Source: Leptolyngbya sp. SIOISBB
Lineage (GTDB): Bacteria; Cyanobacteriota; Cyanobacteriia; Phormidesmidales; Phormidesmidaceae
Reading direction: 5' to 3'
Length of the DNA stretch: 64,000 nucleotides
Assembly: GCA_010671905.1 (NCBI GenBank)
Contig: JAAHII010000001.1
Span: 434,001-498,000 of the forward strand
Shown one piece after another: positions 34,290 through 42,330 of the stretch (position 1 is its first letter; the number at the start of each line of letters is the position of its first letter). The notes beneath the pieces are model-generated. The model was not told where the DNA came from and made no database searches. It saw nothing but the letters and a program-made list of their open reading frames with translations. Both the position numbers and the translations under genes were made by a program.

Positions 34290-35285
34290 ATGGCGAACGT
34301 CTTAACCGGTGATGAAGTTCAAGAAATTTTGCAGGCGTGTCGAGCCCAGGGCGAAGTTGCCGACTATGTGGCGGGGGCAGAACGATTTTTTGAGCTGCCC
34401 GCAAAACTTGGGCGCGGTTACTGGCGCAAAATAGAGCTCCGTCCTGGTTTGCAGCTCAGCCTGAGTGACCTAGAAAAACGTCAGATTCATCGTCACCGCA
34501 TTCGACAACATCCCCAAACGATGCCGCTCACTTTTAGCTACTATCTGTCGGGGGGCTGTCGGGTGGAGAATGACGGCCTCAAAATGGCGCATGAAGAAGT
34601 TGCGGGTCATAGCTACCTTTATTGCTTACCAGCGACAGCCGAGGTTGAGCAGTACCCTGTGGGACAGCGAATTCTCCACCTAACATTGAGAATTCAGCCA
34701 GATCTACTGCCGATGATGAGCGATCGCCTCCATGAACTACCCACCGAACTACGCACCGCGATCGATCAGCCTGAGCAAGCGATGCTCTATGCTGCTGGCC
34801 GCATCACCCCAGCGCAGCGGCAGGTGCTGAAGCAGATTTTTCACTGTCCATATCAGGGCCTGACGCGACAGTTTTATCTAGAGGCCAAAGTGTTGGAACT
34901 GCTAGCGCTCCAGTTTGACCAAATGCTGTCGTCGTCCCACGCTCAATCGTTGGCCGTCAACGACATTGATCGCATTTATCAAGCCCGTGAGATTTTAATC
35001 CGCGAGATGACTGGCCCGCCTTCGCTCACTGAGTTAGCCCGACAGGTGCAGCTGAACGAACGCAAATTGAAGGAAGGTTTTCGGCAGGTCTTTAAGACCA
35101 CCGTTTTTGGTTATCTACAAAAATACCGGATGCAACAGGCCCGACAACTGCTGGAGGCTGGCAGCACCACCGTTCAAGAGACGGCCAGCTATGTGGGCTA
35201 TGCCAGTCGCAGCTCGTTTGTGGCCGCATTCAAAAAGCAGTTTGGGGTGACGCCCAGCAGTTGTTGTCAGCCGTCCGGTCAGTAA
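34290..35285 (+). CDS. AraC/PchR-type regulator 5 (class II)
   Basis: The 331-residue protein has an effector domain (KIELRPGLQLSLSDLEKRQI, LTFSYYLSGGCRVEND) and CPYQGLTRQFYLEAKVLELL. The HTH domain is LARQVQLNERKLKEGFRQVF, TTVFGYLQKYRM, VGYASRSSFVAAFKKQFGVT. It is a close paralogue of regulator 4. It is intact and followed by a class II repeat pair and receptor 5, its probable target. Confidence 0.92.
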   Translation: MANVLTGDEVQEILQACRAQGEVADYVAGAERFFELPAKLGRGYWRKIELRPGLQLSLSDLEKRQIHRHRIRQHPQTMPLTFSYYLSGGCRVENDGLKMAHEEVAGHSYLYCLPATAEVEQYPVGQRILHLTLRIQPDLLPMMSDRLHELPTELRTAIDQPEQAMLYAAGRITPAQRQVLKQIFHCPYQGLTRQFYLEAKVLELLALQFDQMLSSSHAQSLAVNDIDRIYQAREILIREMTGPPSLTELARQVQLNERKLKEGFRQVFKTTVFGYLQKYRMQQARQLLEAGSTTVQETASYVGYASRSSFVAAFKKQFGVTPSSCCQPSGQ

Positions 35286-35293
35286 GCGTTTCG

Positions 35294-35336
35294 AAAAGTC
35301 CGGCTGGAAGACACAGACAGTTCTTTTAGAAGACGC
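35294..35336 (+). promoter_or_regulatory. Class II operator: direct repeats, 22 bp apart
   Basis: AGTCCGGCTGGAAGAC and AGTTCTTTTAGAAGAC begin at 35297 and 35319. The pattern is AGT-C, a gap, then GAAGAC. The spacing is 22 bp here rather than 21. It lies directly after regulator 5. The rest of the gap to 35440 has a CAGTTCTTAA stretch like that before receptor 4. Confidence 0.5.
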
Positions 35337-35440
35337 GATCGCCGCTACTGGACTAACCAATCGCGATACCTTACTGGGAACAGTTCTTAACTAGCTGATT
35401 GCTAGCAACTGTTTAGTGTTGCTGATTGGTGTGTAGCGTG

Positions 35441-38020
35441 ATGACGGGTTTGAAGATTTCAGGATTGAGTTTGCTAGCTGGGAGCTTTTGGGTTGGGGCG
35501 ATCGCGGTTCCTGTAGCGGCCGCCGAGCCCGTTGCGCCAGCGCCCGTGTTCGATCTGGATGCCGCCACGACCGCGCCTGATCGGTTGGCTCAAACTGAAG
35601 ATGCCGCCGCTGTCATTACTGATGTGCAAATTGAGCCGACCTCTGAGGGCTTCACGGTGGTGCTTGTTTCTGATCAACCCCTGTCGGCAGGCACCTCTGA
35701 GATCGTCGGCAATGCCCTGATCACCAATATTCCCAACGCGACCCTGGCCCTCACTAATGAGGCCGCTGCTGAACAATTTAGTCCAGTTGAGGGCATCGCT
35801 TTAGTGCAGGTAACTCCCTTGCCAGATGGCGGCGTCCAACTGGCCATTACCGGCACAGATGCTCCCCCCGCCGCCCAGGTAAACGCTCAAGCGAACAATT
35901 TAGTCTTTAACGTGGTGCCCGGCATCGCGTCAGCCGTGATTGAGGATGCCGACACGATTCAAGTGGTGGTGACTGCCACCCGCACAGAAGAAGATGTGTT
36001 GGATGTGCCGCGATCGGTCACGGTGATTGACCGAGAAGAGATTCAACAGCAGCGACAGCTGACGAGCAATTTGCCCGATATTCTAGGGCAATTAGTGCCG
36101 GGTTTAGGGCCGCCAACGCTGCAAAATAGAACGCGCAACCTTTCTTTGCGGGGTCGGACAGCCCTAATTTTGATTGATGGTGTACCCCAAAACCCCAATA
36201 GCGGCTTTGCGACGGAATTAAACACAATTGATCCAGACTTGGTAGAACGGATTGAAATTGTGCGCGGTCCCAGTACCGTTTACGGTGATGGTGCCACCGG
36301 GGGCATCATCAACATCATTACGCGGGCAGCCACAGAGGAAGAATTTGTGGTTGATGTGGCGGCCAGAACCAACGTAGGGCTGACGTCGATTGAAGAGGAT
36401 AGTTTTGGCTATGGCGGACAAATTGGGATCGCGGGCAATGATGGCCGTACCGACTTACGGGCATCGTTGTCCTATGACGTGACCAATGCTTTTTTTGATG
36501 CTAATGGCGATCGTATTCCGCCCAATGGGGTGGCCGATACCGACCGACTAGGCCTTTTAGTCAAACTGGGGCATGAGTTTACCGACCAGCAACGGCTGGG
36601 ACTGACTTATAGCTTTTACCAAGAAGATCTGGATAATACAACCTTTGCATCGGATCCCTCGATTCTCGCTATTCCTGGGCTACAAACGGCCCGAGCGATC
36701 GACATTGGGGAAATTGACTATGAGAAAGCTCCTGCACAGACGAATCATGTGGTCAATCTCACTTATACCCATACGGATCTGCTCAGCTCCCAGTTTGATG
36801 CTCAGCTCTACTATCGCGATACTGAGTTAGCACAGCGATTTAGAGATATTAGACAGGCCGGACGACCGGCCTTTCAGCCACAGCTATTCCAGACCACGCT
36901 AGATTCCTCAGAGTGGGGAGGACGATTGCAGTTTGATACTCAATTTAGCAATCGCTTTAGCCTGCTATGGGGTGCCGACTATGGCCAAGAGGAAAACGCG
37001 CGGCCGATACGCATATTAGACATTCCCACTTTCGAGGCTACCAACACCCTCAATGCTGTAGATATCGGCAATCAGACTCCGACCTATGATTTAGAGACGC
37101 TAGGACTGTTTGCCCAGGCCACGTGGGACATTAGCGATCAGTGGCAGCTCAGTGGCGGGCTCCGCTACGATCGCTTTGACGTTGCTGTTGAAGATACCGT
37201 TCTGGCGTTTCGTCGTAACGTTGACGATATCCGTCGAGGTGGCGACATTGATGCGGATGACGTGTCGTTTAATGCGGGGCTCATTTACAAGCCAGTGCCA
37301 GAGATTGGGCTGTTTGCGAGCTTTTCTCAAGGTTTCTCCATTCCTGATATTGGCCTGAGTGCCGGCACTCGGCTGCCCACTGATGTCAATATCAGTCGCG
37401 ATATTGAGTTAGAGCCCCAGCAGGTAACTAATTTTGAGGTGGGTGTGCGGGCTGAATTTGAGCAGCTGCAGGCCAGCTTAGCTGGGTTTTATAACGAGTC
37501 TGATTTGGGCAGTAATTTGCAGGTCGGGCCTGATGGCTTTACTGATTTGGTGCGGGCACCGCAGCGCAACTATGGGGTGGAGGCCACTGTCGATTGGCAG
37601 CCCAGCCCGGTTTGGCGGCTCGGGGGCTACTTTAGCTGGAACGAAGGAGAAAGTGATAACGATGACGATGGCGAATTTTTGGCCCTGAGTGGCCTGCAGG
37701 TGCAGCCCTATAAGGTGGGTTTGTACGTGGAAAATGACACCGCCCCTGGCTGGAAAAACCGCTTGCAATTACTGGGCGTGGGCAACCGCGATCGCGCCTT
37801 TGAAGATGGCGTCGATGCGTTTGAAATCGATGGCTACGTGACGCTAGATTTGCTCAGTAGCGTCCAACTAGGGGATGGCACGCTGACAGTCGGCGTACAA
37901 AATCTTCTCAACAACCAGTACCTCCCCCTAAGCTCTCAAGAACGGGTTCGCGGGACCGAAGATCGGCGCTTTGCCGCGCCTGGCATCAACCTCAGTATTG
38001 GGTATTCCATCGAGTTTTAA
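35441..38020 (+). CDS. TonB-dependent receptor 5 (Cir/IutA-like, AMIN domain)
   Basis: About 859 residues. A signal peptide (LSLLAGSFWVGAIAVPVAAA) is followed by an AMIN domain (VQIEPTSEGFTVVLVSDQPL, VGNALITNIPNATLALT, VQLAITGTDAPPAAQV) and IQVVVTATRTEEDVLDVPRS. The plug has LSLRGRTALILIDGVPQNPN, IERIEIVRGPS-type residues and GGIINIIT. The barrel ends LSIGYSIEF. It is a close paralogue of receptor 4. The frame can also start at TTG 35426, but the ATG gives a normal signal peptide. fecB5 follows 3 bp after the stop. Confidence 0.94.
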   Translation: MTGLKISGLSLLAGSFWVGAIAVPVAAAEPVAPAPVFDLDAATTAPDRLAQTEDAAAVITDVQIEPTSEGFTVVLVSDQPLSAGTSEIVGNALITNIPNATLALTNEAAAEQFSPVEGIALVQVTPLPDGGVQLAITGTDAPPAAQVNAQANNLVFNVVPGIASAVIEDADTIQVVVTATRTEEDVLDVPRSVTVIDREEIQQQRQLTSNLPDILGQLVPGLGPPTLQNRTRNLSLRGRTALILIDGVPQNPNSGFATELNTIDPDLVERIEIVRGPSTVYGDGATGGIINIITRAATEEEFVVDVAARTNVGLTSIEEDSFGYGGQIGIAGNDGRTDLRASLSYDVTNAFFDANGDRIPPNGVADTDRLGLLVKLGHEFTDQQRLGLTYSFYQEDLDNTTFASDPSILAIPGLQTARAIDIGEIDYEKAPAQTNHVVNLTYTHTDLLSSQFDAQLYYRDTELAQRFRDIRQAGRPAFQPQLFQTTLDSSEWGGRLQFDTQFSNRFSLLWGADYGQEENARPIRILDIPTFEATNTLNAVDIGNQTPTYDLETLGLFAQATWDISDQWQLSGGLRYDRFDVAVEDTVLAFRRNVDDIRRGGDIDADDVSFNAGLIYKPVPEIGLFASFSQGFSIPDIGLSAGTRLPTDVNISRDIELEPQQVTNFEVGVRAEFEQLQASLAGFYNESDLGSNLQVGPDGFTDLVRAPQRNYGVEATVDWQPSPVWRLGGYFSWNEGESDNDDDGEFLALSGLQVQPYKVGLYVENDTAPGWKNRLQLLGVGNRDRAFEDGVDAFEIDGYVTLDLLSSVQLGDGTLTVGVQNLLNNQYLPLSSQERVRGTEDRRFAAPGINLSIGYSIEF

Positions 38021-38023
38021 CCG

Positions 38024-38953
38024 ATGTTCGATTCATGTTATTGCCACATAGTGAGCTGGCTCGCGGTGAGTGTACTGCTAACGGGTTGTCAGTCTGGTGC
38101 CGGTGTGTCACCAGCAACTACCCCTAGCCGTACCATTGAACATGCGATGGGCACATCCGAGGTACCGGTCTCTCCTCAACGGGTCGTTGTACTGGATACG
38201 GCCCCGCTGGATGCGGCGCTAGCACTAGGCGTTAAACCCGTGGGCACCCTTGTTTATGGCCAGTCTCCTGATTACTTGGGCGATCGCGTCGAGGGGATTG
38301 ACATTATTGGCGATGGCAATCAGCCCAATCTAGAAGCGATCTTAAACCTGCAGCCAGATCTGATTCTCGGGTCAAAAATTGGCGCTGAAGAACTCTATAA
38401 TCAGCTCTCTCAAATTGCCCCCACCGTATTAACGGAGGGGAGCGGGCGAGCCGGTGACTGGCCGGAGAACTTACAGCTCTATGCCGAGGCCTTGGGCAAA
38501 TCGGCAGCGGCAGAGCAATTGTTAAAGGATTATCGACAACGTGTGCAGCAACTGCAAGCTGCCATCGCTCAGCCACAGGCGTTGGAGATTTCGGTGCTGA
38601 TCGTTCCTAGCGATATCGTTAGAGCGTTTACAGCAGGTAGCTTTTCGGGATCGGTGCTGCAAGATATCGGCTTGTCCCGCCCCCCCGCTCAAGATGATCC
38701 AGAAGGGTATGCCTCACGACTATCTGCCGAGTCTTTAGACGCCCTCGACGGCGATTATATTTTTCTTATTTACTCGACCTATCGACCTGGAGGGACCTCA
38801 AAAGCAGCGTTTGTGAGGCACCCAATTTGGTCGCAGCTTCAGGCTGTGCAGCAAGATCGCGTGTGTGAAGTTGACGGAGCCGTTTGGATTGCCGGTCGCA
38901 ACATTCTGGCAGCTAATCAAATTTTGACCGATGTTGAGGCGTGTTTAGATTGA
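38024..38953 (+). CDS. FecB-type siderophore-binding lipoprotein 5
   Basis: The 309-residue lipoprotein has lipobox VLLTGC. The binding domain has RTIEHAMGTSEVPVSPQRVV, VLDTAPLDAALALGVKPVG, LEAILNLQPDLILGSKIGA and LSQIAPTVLTEGSGRAGDWP. It is closest to fecB4 and fecB3. It is co-transcribed with receptor 5. After its stop come the remains of an MFS gene. Confidence 0.93.
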   Translation: MFDSCYCHIVSWLAVSVLLTGCQSGAGVSPATTPSRTIEHAMGTSEVPVSPQRVVVLDTAPLDAALALGVKPVGTLVYGQSPDYLGDRVEGIDIIGDGNQPNLEAILNLQPDLILGSKIGAEELYNQLSQIAPTVLTEGSGRAGDWPENLQLYAEALGKSAAAEQLLKDYRQRVQQLQAAIAQPQALEISVLIVPSDIVRAFTAGSFSGSVLQDIGLSRPPAQDDPEGYASRLSAESLDALDGDYIFLIYSTYRPGGTSKAAFVRHPIWSQLQAVQQDRVCEVDGAVWIAGRNILAANQILTDVEACLD

Positions 38954-38984
38954 GGCGATCGCCGACAATTTAGACCCAACTCCA

Positions 38985-39165
38985 GGTCGCGCCTTTGCTG
39001 AACTTGCCACAGTTGAGACACTGCCTGGACCCAAATGGCAATAGGTTCGAGGGGCTGCTCTCACCCGGGCTCATCTCCTATTTAGCACTGGGGTAAAAGT
39101 GGCGATGGCGGTGCTGTATACAGTCATGCATTAGGGCTTTTGCTTGTGGGCATCGGGGGCTTTTG
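38985..39165 (+). pseudogene. Fossil 3' part of an MFS exporter gene
   Basis: The stretch 39078-39122 reads LFSTGVKVAMAVLYT, matching LFGRGAGAGMAVLYT of MFS gene 2. After a frame change come codons for LGLLLVGIGGF, matching VLTGIGGFF. Looser similarity (PGRAFAELATV against QGRVFAANSLV) begins near 38985. Only the C-terminal quarter remains. The rest of the gap up to 39257 shows nothing else. Confidence 0.72.
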
Positions 39166-39257
39166 TGGCTCGCGATGTCTCAATCATACAGACTGGTTAC
39201 CGTACAATTTGAATAGTCAATACAGGCCAGTCTGGCATTCACTCTAGGACGATCGCG

Positions 39258-39905
39258 ATGTGGCAACAAGCTTGGGAGTACGCCCTGAGTAATAGTGATA
39301 AATTTGTCGCGGCGCTGCAGCAGCATTTGCTGTTGGTGGCAGTGCCGTTGCTGATTGGCATCGTGGTGGGGCTGCCCTTGGGTTTGTGGAGTGCGCGCTC
39401 TAAGACGGTTTCGACGGTGGTGATTAACGGCTTTAATGCTCTGCGGGTAATTCCCAGTTTGGCAGTATTGTTCTTAGCAATTCCGATATTGGGGCTCAGC
39501 TTTGCGTCCGCCGCGATCGCCCTTACCCTGTTAGCGATGCCGCCGATCCTGATCAGCACCGATGTCGCCTTTCGTACGATTGATCCGGCCATTCGAGAAG
39601 CCGCGATCGGCATGGGCATGTCTGATCAGCAGATCCTGCGTCAGGTGGAAATTCCGCTAGCGCTGCCCGTAATTATTGCCGGTATCAAAACTGCCACAGT
39701 AGAGGTGATTGCCAGCGCCACCCTAGCGGCGTTCGTCGGTGCTGGGGGATTGGGCGACTTCATCGTGTTAGGTTTTGCCGCCTACGATTCAGCGATTCTG
39801 TTGGTGGGGGCAGTGCCCGTGGCACTATTAGCGTTGATCGCTGAAGTGAGCTTGAGTGGATTGCAGCGATCGCTCCAACCTCCGACTCTTTCAAAATCGG
39901 GGTAA
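39258..39905 (+). CDS. OpuB/OpuC-type osmoprotectant ABC permease
   Basis: The 215-residue membrane protein has about five to six helices and the binding-protein-dependent permease pattern: GFNALRVIPSLAVLFLAIPI, AIREAAIGMGMSDQQILRQV and IPLALPVIIAGIKTATVEVI, followed by ASATLAAFVGAGGLGDFI. This is the family that transports glycine betaine, choline or similar solutes (OpuBB/OpuCB/YehY). The usual ATPase, binding protein and second permease are not next to it, so it is an orphan or works with subunits elsewhere. Confidence 0.85.
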   Translation: MWQQAWEYALSNSDKFVAALQQHLLLVAVPLLIGIVVGLPLGLWSARSKTVSTVVINGFNALRVIPSLAVLFLAIPILGLSFASAAIALTLLAMPPILISTDVAFRTIDPAIREAAIGMGMSDQQILRQVEIPLALPVIIAGIKTATVEVIASATLAAFVGAGGLGDFIVLGFAAYDSAILLVGAVPVALLALIAEVSLSGLQRSLQPPTLSKSG

Positions 39906-39914
39906 AAACTCACT

Positions 39915-40190
39915 GTGATGGTCTCAAGCAAAGGATTTATAAAGTCACTAAAAGTCTGTTGGGGCATAGCAATTGGCTTGCATTGTCTACTCATCACTAA
40001 CTATGTAGTGCAGAGGATGATTAGCCGCATTACTGGTTATCATTTGCCCCTTGACGCGATTCACGAAAATTTTATAGCTGGCACTGTCTGGTTCTCAGTA
40101 TTCATAATCTTCGCCACGCTCATCATAAAGCTTGGCACTTTAGGCGAAACAGGAGCCGTCACCAAACAAGAAAAATATTTCAGTTGTTAG
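39915..40190 (+). CDS. Small two-helix membrane protein, unknown
   Basis: A 91-residue protein with two hydrophobic stretches (CWGIAIGLHCLLITNYVV, about 15-32, and TVWFSVFIIFATLIIKLG, about 57-74). It starts at ATG ATG 10 bp after the permease. I do not recognise a family. It overlaps the next frame by 7 bp, which suggests a translated pair. The two frames may form one operon with the permease. Confidence 0.45.
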   Translation: MMVSSKGFIKSLKVCWGIAIGLHCLLITNYVVQRMISRITGYHLPLDAIHENFIAGTVWFSVFIIFATLIIKLGTLGETGAVTKQEKYFSC

Positions 40191-40561
40191 GGTTATTGAT
40201 TTTTAGCTTGATTTACAGTTTCTTGGGACTGATCTTCTATGTTGTAGTGTCCCTTGCTTCTGCAAACCACATAAGAGATGCAATGTATTCTTCACCTAGT
40301 GGTGAAAAAGTCGTTATTTTTCAAGAATGTGGCAATTTTAGTTTTCATGTTAGTTCGATCTATGCCTATCAGGCCAGAGGGCCTTATCGAAGAAGCTTAG
40401 GCATGTTATTTATGGCTAAGCATGGTGACGCAGACCTAACCAAAGATAAATTCTTTGACCCAGGGAAAATCAACTTAACCTGGAGTGAGAATGAAAGCAT
40501 TATGACCTGGAAACTCAAAGATACTCAAGAACCCATTTCAGGAACGCTCACGCTTGATTAG
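40184..40561 (+). CDS. Membrane-anchored small protein, unknown
   Basis: A 125-residue protein starting at TTG inside the end of the preceding gene. One hydrophobic N-terminal segment (LGLLIFSLIYSFLGLIFYVV) is followed by a soluble domain containing SPSGEKVVIFQECGNF, SIYAYQARGPYRRSLG and ITLTW-type strands (KINLTWSENESIMTWKL). It looks like a small beta-rich exported domain. I do not recognise a family. The TTG start and overlap suggest translational coupling. Confidence 0.5.
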   Translation: MLGLLIFSLIYSFLGLIFYVVVSLASANHIRDAMYSSPSGEKVVIFQECGNFSFHVSSIYAYQARGPYRRSLGMLFMAKHGDADLTKDKFFDPGKINLTWSENESIMTWKLKDTQEPISGTLTLD

Positions 40562-40636
40562 ACGGCATCATCTTCAGCAAACAATTCTCTATTGAAGCTT
40601 CACCATCGTCTTGTCTGCTAAAGAGTAGATGATTGT

Positions 40637-40981
40637 CTACTGAATAAAAGTCCTGATATTTTTCAGCGGAAATCTGGTTGGTGGCTTATCCTCGCCTCGC
40701 CAATCGGGGCAAGCGTTTCCGGCTGGCCAACCATAGGGGTGGATGGCACAAACGAGCGGTGTACGCTTTGACTTTTGAGTGCCGTAGGCGTGGCCATGGT
40801 AGTTGGCACAACCCACACAAGCCGCTGGTCGGGAGGTGGACATTTCTGCAAAGCCGATTTGCGATCGCAAAATTTGTCGCTTTCGTTGGCTTTGATGCCA
40901 GCGCTGATAAGCCCGTTGATGACAGCGATAATTCGCCCGAAAAAAGAGATCCCCTAACTTAGCCATGCCTGATTCCCCCAT
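40637..40981 (-). CDS. Cys-rich conserved small protein, unknown
   Basis: A 114-residue protein whose C-terminal half has CVGCANYHGHAYGT, LVCAIHPYGW and GNACPDWRGED. The CxxC, the His residues and two further Cys suggest a bound metal such as zinc or iron. I recall similar short proteins in other cyanobacteria, but I know of no function. The basic N-terminal half (FRANYRCHQRAYQRWHQSQR) may be partly non-native, and an internal Met47 could be the start. The gap from here to fmt (40982-41098 on the other side is the promoter) has no other feature. Confidence 0.55.
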   Translation of the reverse strand: MGESGMAKLGDLFFRANYRCHQRAYQRWHQSQRKRQILRSQIGFAEMSTSRPAACVGCANYHGHAYGTQKSKRTPLVCAIHPYGWPAGNACPDWRGEDKPPTRFPLKNIRTFIQ

Positions 40982-41098
40982 TCGCTGCTTATTTTTAAGC
41001 TAGCTTCAGAATGGGCAAATCTGTGGGGCAAATTGTACTGAGCCCTCGCTTGCGGTAGGAATAGCAACGATTAGCAACACTTCGCAACGTTTTTGAGA

Positions 41099-42091
41099 CT
41101 ATCCTAATGTTTCGCCCGGATCCAAACGATTGCCATTGGCAAAGTCCCAACCGGACTGGACTTTTTTGCCACTGGGTTTGACGGTGTGTAGCAACAGCAG
41201 ACCATCACCGGTTTGGATAATGGGGCCAAAATTTTTAGTGATCGCCACCACGGTGCCCGGTGCGCTATCGACGGGTAAAGTAATCACGTACGATCGCAGC
41301 CCTTGAAATTCCTCCGGCAACTGTGCCCAGTAGACTTCTCCTAAGGGGACCGTCGCTTCTACCTTGAGATCTTTATCGCGAAACCGGGTGACGCAGTTGG
41401 GATAAAAGCCCCGGACTTGATTGTGCAGGGCGATCGCGGGTTTTTGCCAATCTAGCTGATAGTCCTCTTTTTTAATCAGCGGGGCGTAGGTGGCCTCGTC
41501 ATCGTTTTGGGGTTGAGGTTTGAGTGTGCCTGAGTCCAGTTGGTTAAGCGTTGCAGGCAACAGGTCGGCGCTGATGAGGGCCAAGTCTTTTGCCAGATCG
41601 AGGGCATTATCGAGCAACCCAATGGGGCGTTTTCCTTCCAACAATTTGGGACCGGTGTCCATCCCGGCATCCATCTGCATGGTGTCGATGCCGGTGGCCG
41701 TTTCGCCGTGATACAAACACCACTGAATCGGGGCGGCCCCGCGATATTTGGGCAACAGGGAGCCGTGGGCATTTACACAGCCGAGGCGCGGCATTGCTAA
41801 AATTTGCGGCGACAGAATTTGGCCATAGGCGACCACGACAAAGGCATCTGCCTGCAGCGCCGCTAGTTTTTCCAGGGTTTCGGCATCTTTTTTAATCCGT
41901 TTGGGTTGCCAGACCGGGATGTCGGCAGCGATCGCCACCTGTTTCACGGGGGACGGCATCACCTGCTTACCGCGTCCACGACGCTTGTCGGGTTGGGTGA
42001 CCACGGCAGCGACTTCAAAATCGGGATGGTCAATCAGCGCCTCTAGGCTGGGAACGGCGAATTGAGGAGTACCAAGAAAGACGATGCGCAT
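41099..42091 (-). CDS. fmt: Methionyl-tRNA formyltransferase
   Basis: The 330-residue enzyme puts a formyl group from 10-formyl-tetrahydrofolate on initiator Met-tRNA. The N-terminal formyltransferase domain has [40 protein letters not shown] (with the catalytic Asn-His region) and [18 protein letters not shown]. The C-terminal OB-like domain is at about 205-310 ([26 protein letters not shown]). The length is usual. It is single and not in an operon with def here. Confidence 0.96.
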   Translation of the reverse strand: MRIVFLGTPQFAVPSLEALIDHPDFEVAAVVTQPDKRRGRGKQVMPSPVKQVAIAADIPVWQPKRIKKDAETLEKLAALQADAFVVVAYGQILSPQILAMPRLGCVNAHGSLLPKYRGAAPIQWCLYHGETATGIDTMQMDAGMDTGPKLLEGKRPIGLLDNALDLAKDLALISADLLPATLNQLDSGTLKPQPQNDDEATYAPLIKKEDYQLDWQKPAIALHNQVRGFYPNCVTRFRDKDLKVEATVPLGEVYWAQLPEEFQGLRSYVITLPVDSAPGTVVAITKNFGPIIQTGDGLLLLHTVKPSGKKVQSGWDFANGNRLDPGETLG

Positions 42092-42147
42092 AAGAAAGGG
42101 TTAGAGAATGGGAAAGGGGAATTGTTTAAACCATATCGGTGGTGCAG

Positions 42148-42213
42148 GGGCGAGGCATTCTCGAAGGTACTTATGGATGAAGATCACAATGTTGCCTCGA
42201 GAATGCCTCGCCC
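42148..42213. repeat. Palindromic extragenic element (GGGCGAGGCAT family), copy 2
   Basis: GGGCGAGGCATTCTCG (42148-42163) pairs perfectly with 42198-42213. It is the same family as the element at 7843-7908. Its right arm is also the first part of a 36-bp tandem repeat. Confidence 0.85.
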
Positions 42214-42308
42214 GTACGGGATGTCCCAGAATCCGGGAATGCCTCACCCGTACGGAATGTCCCAAAATTCAAGCATGCTTTGCCCATCCAGGATGTTCCA
42301 GAATTCGG
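42201..42308. repeat. Three degenerate 36-bp tandem repeats
   Basis: Units 42201-42236, 42237-42272 and 42273-42308 follow each other without spacers, each with the order GAATGCCTC, CCCGTACGG and GATGTCCCAGAAT. The first unit is the best match to the arm of the palindromic element, so the array seems to have grown from that arm. It fills most of the gap between fmt and the OmpA-like gene. Confidence 0.8.
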
Positions 42309-42330
42309 CAAGTCCGGCATGGGCGGAGCA

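Noticed and set aside
5267-39165. Siderophore biosynthesis genes (NRPS or NIS type) in the island
   Set aside because: I looked for adenylation, condensation and IucA/IucC-type motifs and saw none. The island is for uptake and export only.
42201-42308. 36-bp repeats as a CRISPR array
   Set aside because: The units follow each other without spacers and diverge steadily, so they form a tandem repeat and not a CRISPR array.
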